A stretch of DNA of 64,000 nt from Cypionkella psychrotolerans. Its GTDB lineage: Bacteria; Pseudomonadota; Alphaproteobacteria; Rhodobacterales; Rhodobacteraceae. The position numbers and the translations under genes are program-made. How positions within the stretch are numbered: position 1 is the first letter of the stretch; the number at the start of each line of letters is the position of its first letter. The notes beneath the pieces were generated by a model, which made no database searches, was not told the DNA's origin, and was given only the letters and a program-made list of their open reading frames with translations. Where the stretch lies: assembly GCF_001294535.1 (NCBI RefSeq), contig NZ_LGIC01000066.1, forward strand, positions 62,001 through 126,000, given 5' to 3'. Shown here piece by piece: positions 61,465 to 64,000 of this stretch.

Positions 61465-63293
61465 TAAACGCGGAGCCCTTGCTGTTCCCCAAATTGAGCC
61501 ATCTACGTGGCCCGCAAACCCGCAGGCTGTTGCGGCGCTTTGCGGGGGTCTATGCCACATTGTTCGGCGCGGCTGTGGCGTTGCTGCTGTTGGCACCTGC
61601 GACTTGGGCAGGCTTTGCGCTGGGGCTGATGGCACCGGGGGCAGGGTTTATCGCAGGTTGGGCGATGCTGGCGAGTGCTGCGCTGTTCGGTATGGCCCTG
61701 CTGATCTGGTTTGCGACGGGCAATCTGCTGCTACCGCCGATAGTTTGGCTGGGCGCGGCGTGGCTTGCGGCGGAAAACACTCCCTCTCCGACGCAAAAAT
61801 TGACCGCCCCCACCCTGATTATACTGGGTTTTGCAGCGATCTGGCTCTGGCAGCGCCGCGCCCTGCGCCGCGCACAGAACCATCGCGCCCGGCTTAACCT
61901 TCATCTCGCCAACTGTCCCGCCCTGCCTATACCTGCCCCGTCTGCCGACGAGTTGTCTCCCGCCGATCTTGCCCGCCTGCGTCTGCTCTTGGACCGCGCC
62001 TTGCAGCCCGCCGATCAATTCAACGGCTTTGAGCATCGCGACCCGTTTCAGACCGCAGCCTTGCGCTATCAGGTGAATTTTGTCGCCTTCGCACTGGCGC
62101 TGGTGCAGGCGCACTATGCTCCGGCCTGTAAGGGCTATCTGCATCAGGCGCAGGATAACCTACTGATCAAGATACAGAATCCGAAAGTCTGGTGCTATTG
62201 GGCATGGGAAAACCTCTGGGGTAATCTGCGCCATGACCCCGATCCGATTGCCAGCGGCAACATCATGTATGCGGGCTTTGTCGCCGCCCAAATCGCCCTG
62301 CGCGCCAATGCCTGCGGCTATCCGTTTGATGCGACACAGGTGCAGATCAGCGGCGGGCAAAGCTTCACCTACAGCCAGCCGCAGATCATCGAGACCCTGA
62401 CGCGGCAGTACGAAACCTCTCGCCTTGGCCTGCTGCCGTGTGAGCCGCATTGGGTCTACCCCCTGTGCAATCTGATCACTGCCGCGGCTATCCGCGCCCA
62501 TTCCAACCGCCACAGGACTGACCATTGGCTGCGGATTTCTGGGCCGCTGCGGGCCGGGCTGGAGGCTGAGTTTATCGGGGCCAAAGGCGATCTGGTGGCG
62601 TTCCGCTCCAGCCTGACCGGGATTGCGGCTCCGGCGGTGGGCGGGGCGCTGATGCAGGGCTATCCGTGCGTTTACCTGCACGCCATCGCCCCCGATATGG
62701 CGCAGCGGCAGTGGCAGAGCCTGCGGTATGCGCTGCGTGGACGCGGGTGGCGGCACGCGATTTGGCGGCTGGATGTCGGCAATTATGGCCTGTCGCGGGC
62801 GGCGGGTTATACCGGGTTGGCGCTGGCAGCGCGCGAGATCGGCGATGAGGCGGCGGCGGGCGATCTGCTGGCGCTGCTGGAGGCGGATTGCCCCGAAGTG
62901 ATCGCCTCCGGGGTGGCGCATCGCGAAAGCGCCTCACTTTGGGCCTTAGCGCATGAGGTGATGGCGCGGGCGCATCGGACGGGCGGCTTGGCTGCGCTGA
63001 TGCAGCCGCAGGTGGTCGCGGGGCCGTATATCGAAGCGGTGGATTATGCCGAGACCTTGGTAGCGAAAGCGCGCAATACCGCAGGCGGGCTAGAGATGGT
63101 GCTGTATCCGCGCCAGCCGGGTCAGGTACAAAGCCTTGCTTTTGCAGGGTTACAGCCGCATCAAGCCTATCTGCTGCGCGGTGATATCGGCGGTAAACTG
63201 ATCGCGGATGCGCAAGGCAAAGCCTCCCTGCACCTGACCCTCACCCCGCACAGCGCCTTTACTCTGCTGACAGAGAAAGCGTCAAACCGATGA
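61449..63293 (+). CDS. Membrane-anchored linalool dehydratase/isomerase-like protein, module gene 3
   Basis: 614 residues. Residues about 30-140 form four or five transmembrane helices; a cytoplasmic or periplasmic (alpha/alpha) domain follows. That domain matches what I recall of linalool dehydratase-isomerase: Asp198 in FEHRDPFQTAALRYQVNF, WCYWAWENLWGN, GNIMYAGFVAAQIAL, and LPCEPHWVYPLCN with Cys331 and Cys340. The nine-residue Cys spacing and Asp-to-Cys distance (133) fit Asp39, Cys171 and Cys180 of the Castellaniella enzyme. The equivalent of its His129 is unclear and may be Phe. ATG 61449 has GGAG 10 bases upstream; a TTG 18 bases earlier is possible. It overlaps the DgkA-like gene by ATGA. 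Confidence 0.75.
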   Translation: MQSSLLNAEPLLFPKLSHLRGPQTRRLLRRFAGVYATLFGAAVALLLLAPATWAGFALGLMAPGAGFIAGWAMLASAALFGMALLIWFATGNLLLPPIVWLGAAWLAAENTPSPTQKLTAPTLIILGFAAIWLWQRRALRRAQNHRARLNLHLANCPALPIPAPSADELSPADLARLRLLLDRALQPADQFNGFEHRDPFQTAALRYQVNFVAFALALVQAHYAPACKGYLHQAQDNLLIKIQNPKVWCYWAWENLWGNLRHDPDPIASGNIMYAGFVAAQIALRANACGYPFDATQVQISGGQSFTYSQPQIIETLTRQYETSRLGLLPCEPHWVYPLCNLITAAAIRAHSNRHRTDHWLRISGPLRAGLEAEFIGAKGDLVAFRSSLTGIAAPAVGGALMQGYPCVYLHAIAPDMAQRQWQSLRYALRGRGWRHAIWRLDVGNYGLSRAAGYTGLALAAREIGDEAAAGDLLALLEADCPEVIASGVAHRESASLWALAHEVMARAHRTGGLAALMQPQVVAGPYIEAVDYAETLVAKARNTAGGLEMVLYPRQPGQVQSLAFAGLQPHQAYLLRGDIGGKLIADAQGKASLHLTLTPHSAFTLLTEKASNR

Positions 63294-63790
63294 TCTGCTG
63301 TACCCTGTTCATCGCCCTGCTCGGCCTCATCGGCACCGCTTTGCATAAACTCGGCTTGCGCCCCGCCTCACCCTTGGCATGGCGCCCCGAAGCCGCCGCC
63401 CCCGTACGCTTCTCATGGACCGCCCGCGCCCGCAGCTTCCGCTACGCTGGCCGTGGCCTCGCCACCGCCCTGCGCGAGGAACATAACGCCCGCCTGCATC
63501 TGGCGGCCGCCGTGTTGATGACAGCGCTGGGTCTGGGCTTGCACTTCACTGCCGCCGAATGGGCGCGGACCCTGTTTGCCGTGGCCTTGGTGTTCATCGC
63601 CGAACTCTTGAACACCGCGCTTGAGCATCTCTGCGATGTGATCTCGCCCGCAGAAAACCCCACAATCGGCAAGGCCAAAGACGTGGCCGCCGCGGCCGTG
63701 CTGATCGCCGCCCTGACTGCCTGTGCGGTGCTGGCGACGATCCTGCTGCCACGGCTGTTGCCTGCCGCAAATGCGATCTGCGGCGGCTGA
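63290..63790 (+). CDS. DgkA-family diacylglycerol/undecaprenol kinase-like membrane protein, module gene 4
   Basis: 166 residues. The core (about 44-155) has ARSFRYAGRGLATALREEHNARLH and AELLNTALEHLCDVISP. The spacing of Glu105, Asn108, Glu112 and Asp116 equals that of E69, N72, E76 and D80 in E. coli DgkA, and KAKDVAAAAVLI gives Lys130-Asp131. The enzyme should phosphorylate a lipid alcohol at the membrane. A 40-residue hydrophobic N-terminal extension, MICCTLFIALLGLIGTALHK, is unusual. Start overlap with the dehydratase-like gene implies coupled translation and a shared or sequential substrate. Confidence 0.85.
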   Translation: MICCTLFIALLGLIGTALHKLGLRPASPLAWRPEAAAPVRFSWTARARSFRYAGRGLATALREEHNARLHLAAAVLMTALGLGLHFTAAEWARTLFAVALVFIAELLNTALEHLCDVISPAENPTIGKAKDVAAAAVLIAALTACAVLATILLPRLLPAANAICGG

Positions 63791-63903
63791 GGTCTAACAG
63801 CGCCGTTCAAGGCTTGCCCTTCTATCGCCAGGTGCGTCAAACTGCAGCCCAGACCAGATTTCGGAATATTGGGGCGTGTTGTGATCCATTCAAAGACCGC
63901 GCG

Positions 63904-64000
63904 ATGATCCCCGGCCATCTGACCCCGCCCTATCGCTTCATCGCCTTTGATGTCGAAACCGCCAACCGCAATGCGCATAGCATTTGTCAGGTTGGCCTCG
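63904..64000 (+). CDS. DnaQ-like 3'-5' exonuclease domain protein, N-terminal fragment
   Basis: The first 32 codons of a gene cut by the window edge. MIPGHLTPPYRFIAFDVETANRN contains the DxE exonuclease I motif (AFDVETAN), and HSICQVGL follows as in DEDD-family exonucleases of the DNA polymerase III epsilon type. The rest is outside the window. It is 113 bases after the DgkA-like gene on the same strand. Confidence 0.85.
   Translation, partial: MIPGHLTPPYRFIAFDVETANRNAHSICQVGL

Noticed and set aside
60462-63790. Defence-system or toxin-antitoxin interpretation of the terminal module
   Set aside because: No nuclease, protease or nucleotide-signalling motif is present; the recognisable parts are a regulator, an LDI-like enzyme and a lipid-kinase-family protein.

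Overview
The window looks like a chromosomal segment of an alphaproteobacterium of the Rhodobacteraceae (Rhodobacter, Gemmobacter or Tabrizicola-like; genus not determined). The grounds are high GC, BluB-dependent aerobic-type cobalamin genes, the mreBCD-mrdA-rodA order, a leucine leader peptide before leuA, and many copies of the intergenic repeat with the core GGATATTTGAG. I see no phage, IS element, tRNA, rRNA or CRISPR array.

Layout. 1-10541: late cobalamin synthesis in four blocks. A B12 riboswitch precedes DUF1636-cobW-cobN on the minus strand; cobO and cobQ are on plus; bluB-cobC-cbiB-threonine-kinase-like-phosphatase is a tightly overlapped minus operon; cobU-cobT-cobS is divergent from it. 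10613-18394: housekeeping genes (gltX, zincin, exported protein, pfkB-type kinase, ynfA, nadE), a 19-repeat MORN protein and an SDR. 18906-20701: leuL leader and leuA. 20887-27234: elongasome operon mreB-mreC-mreD-mrdA-rodA and a DUF1345 gene. 27252-46807: accessory metabolism, including ghrA, an EamA transporter, an RpiR regulator, a gamma-glutamyl (Puu-like) set (N-formylglutamate amidohydrolase, GS-like ligase, ALDH, Fe-ADH, FAD oxidase), terC, a D-glycerate dehydrogenase, a CDF exporter, and a TetR-controlled arginine transaminase set (AruH, AruI, class III aminotransferase, second GS-like ligase). 46937-55516: a CbiX-like chelatase, a kinase/phospho-lyase-like pair, and ureide catabolism (allA, ureidoglycine aminohydrolase, a PuuE-UraD fusion, uraH). 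55622-60313: a MacAB-like export system and a DUF2125 protein. 60419-63790: a self-contained module of membrane protein, winged-helix regulator, membrane-anchored linalool dehydratase/isomerase-like protein and DgkA-type kinase. The window ends in a DEDD exonuclease.

The most unusual part is the last module. A regulator-sized palindrome (GCAAAGTACTTTGC) lies before the first gene and recurs over the start codon of the dehydratase-like gene, and that gene overlaps a lipid/isoprenol-kinase-family gene by ATGA. This suggests a regulated membrane system acting on an isoprenoid or other lipid alcohol. The function is inferred, not shown. Other notable items are a 44-nt double-palindrome element present twice in opposite orientation with compensatory changes, a composite hairpin-plus-tail repeat at gene ends, a probably leaderless leucine attenuator peptide, and the MORN protein's alternating repeat pattern.
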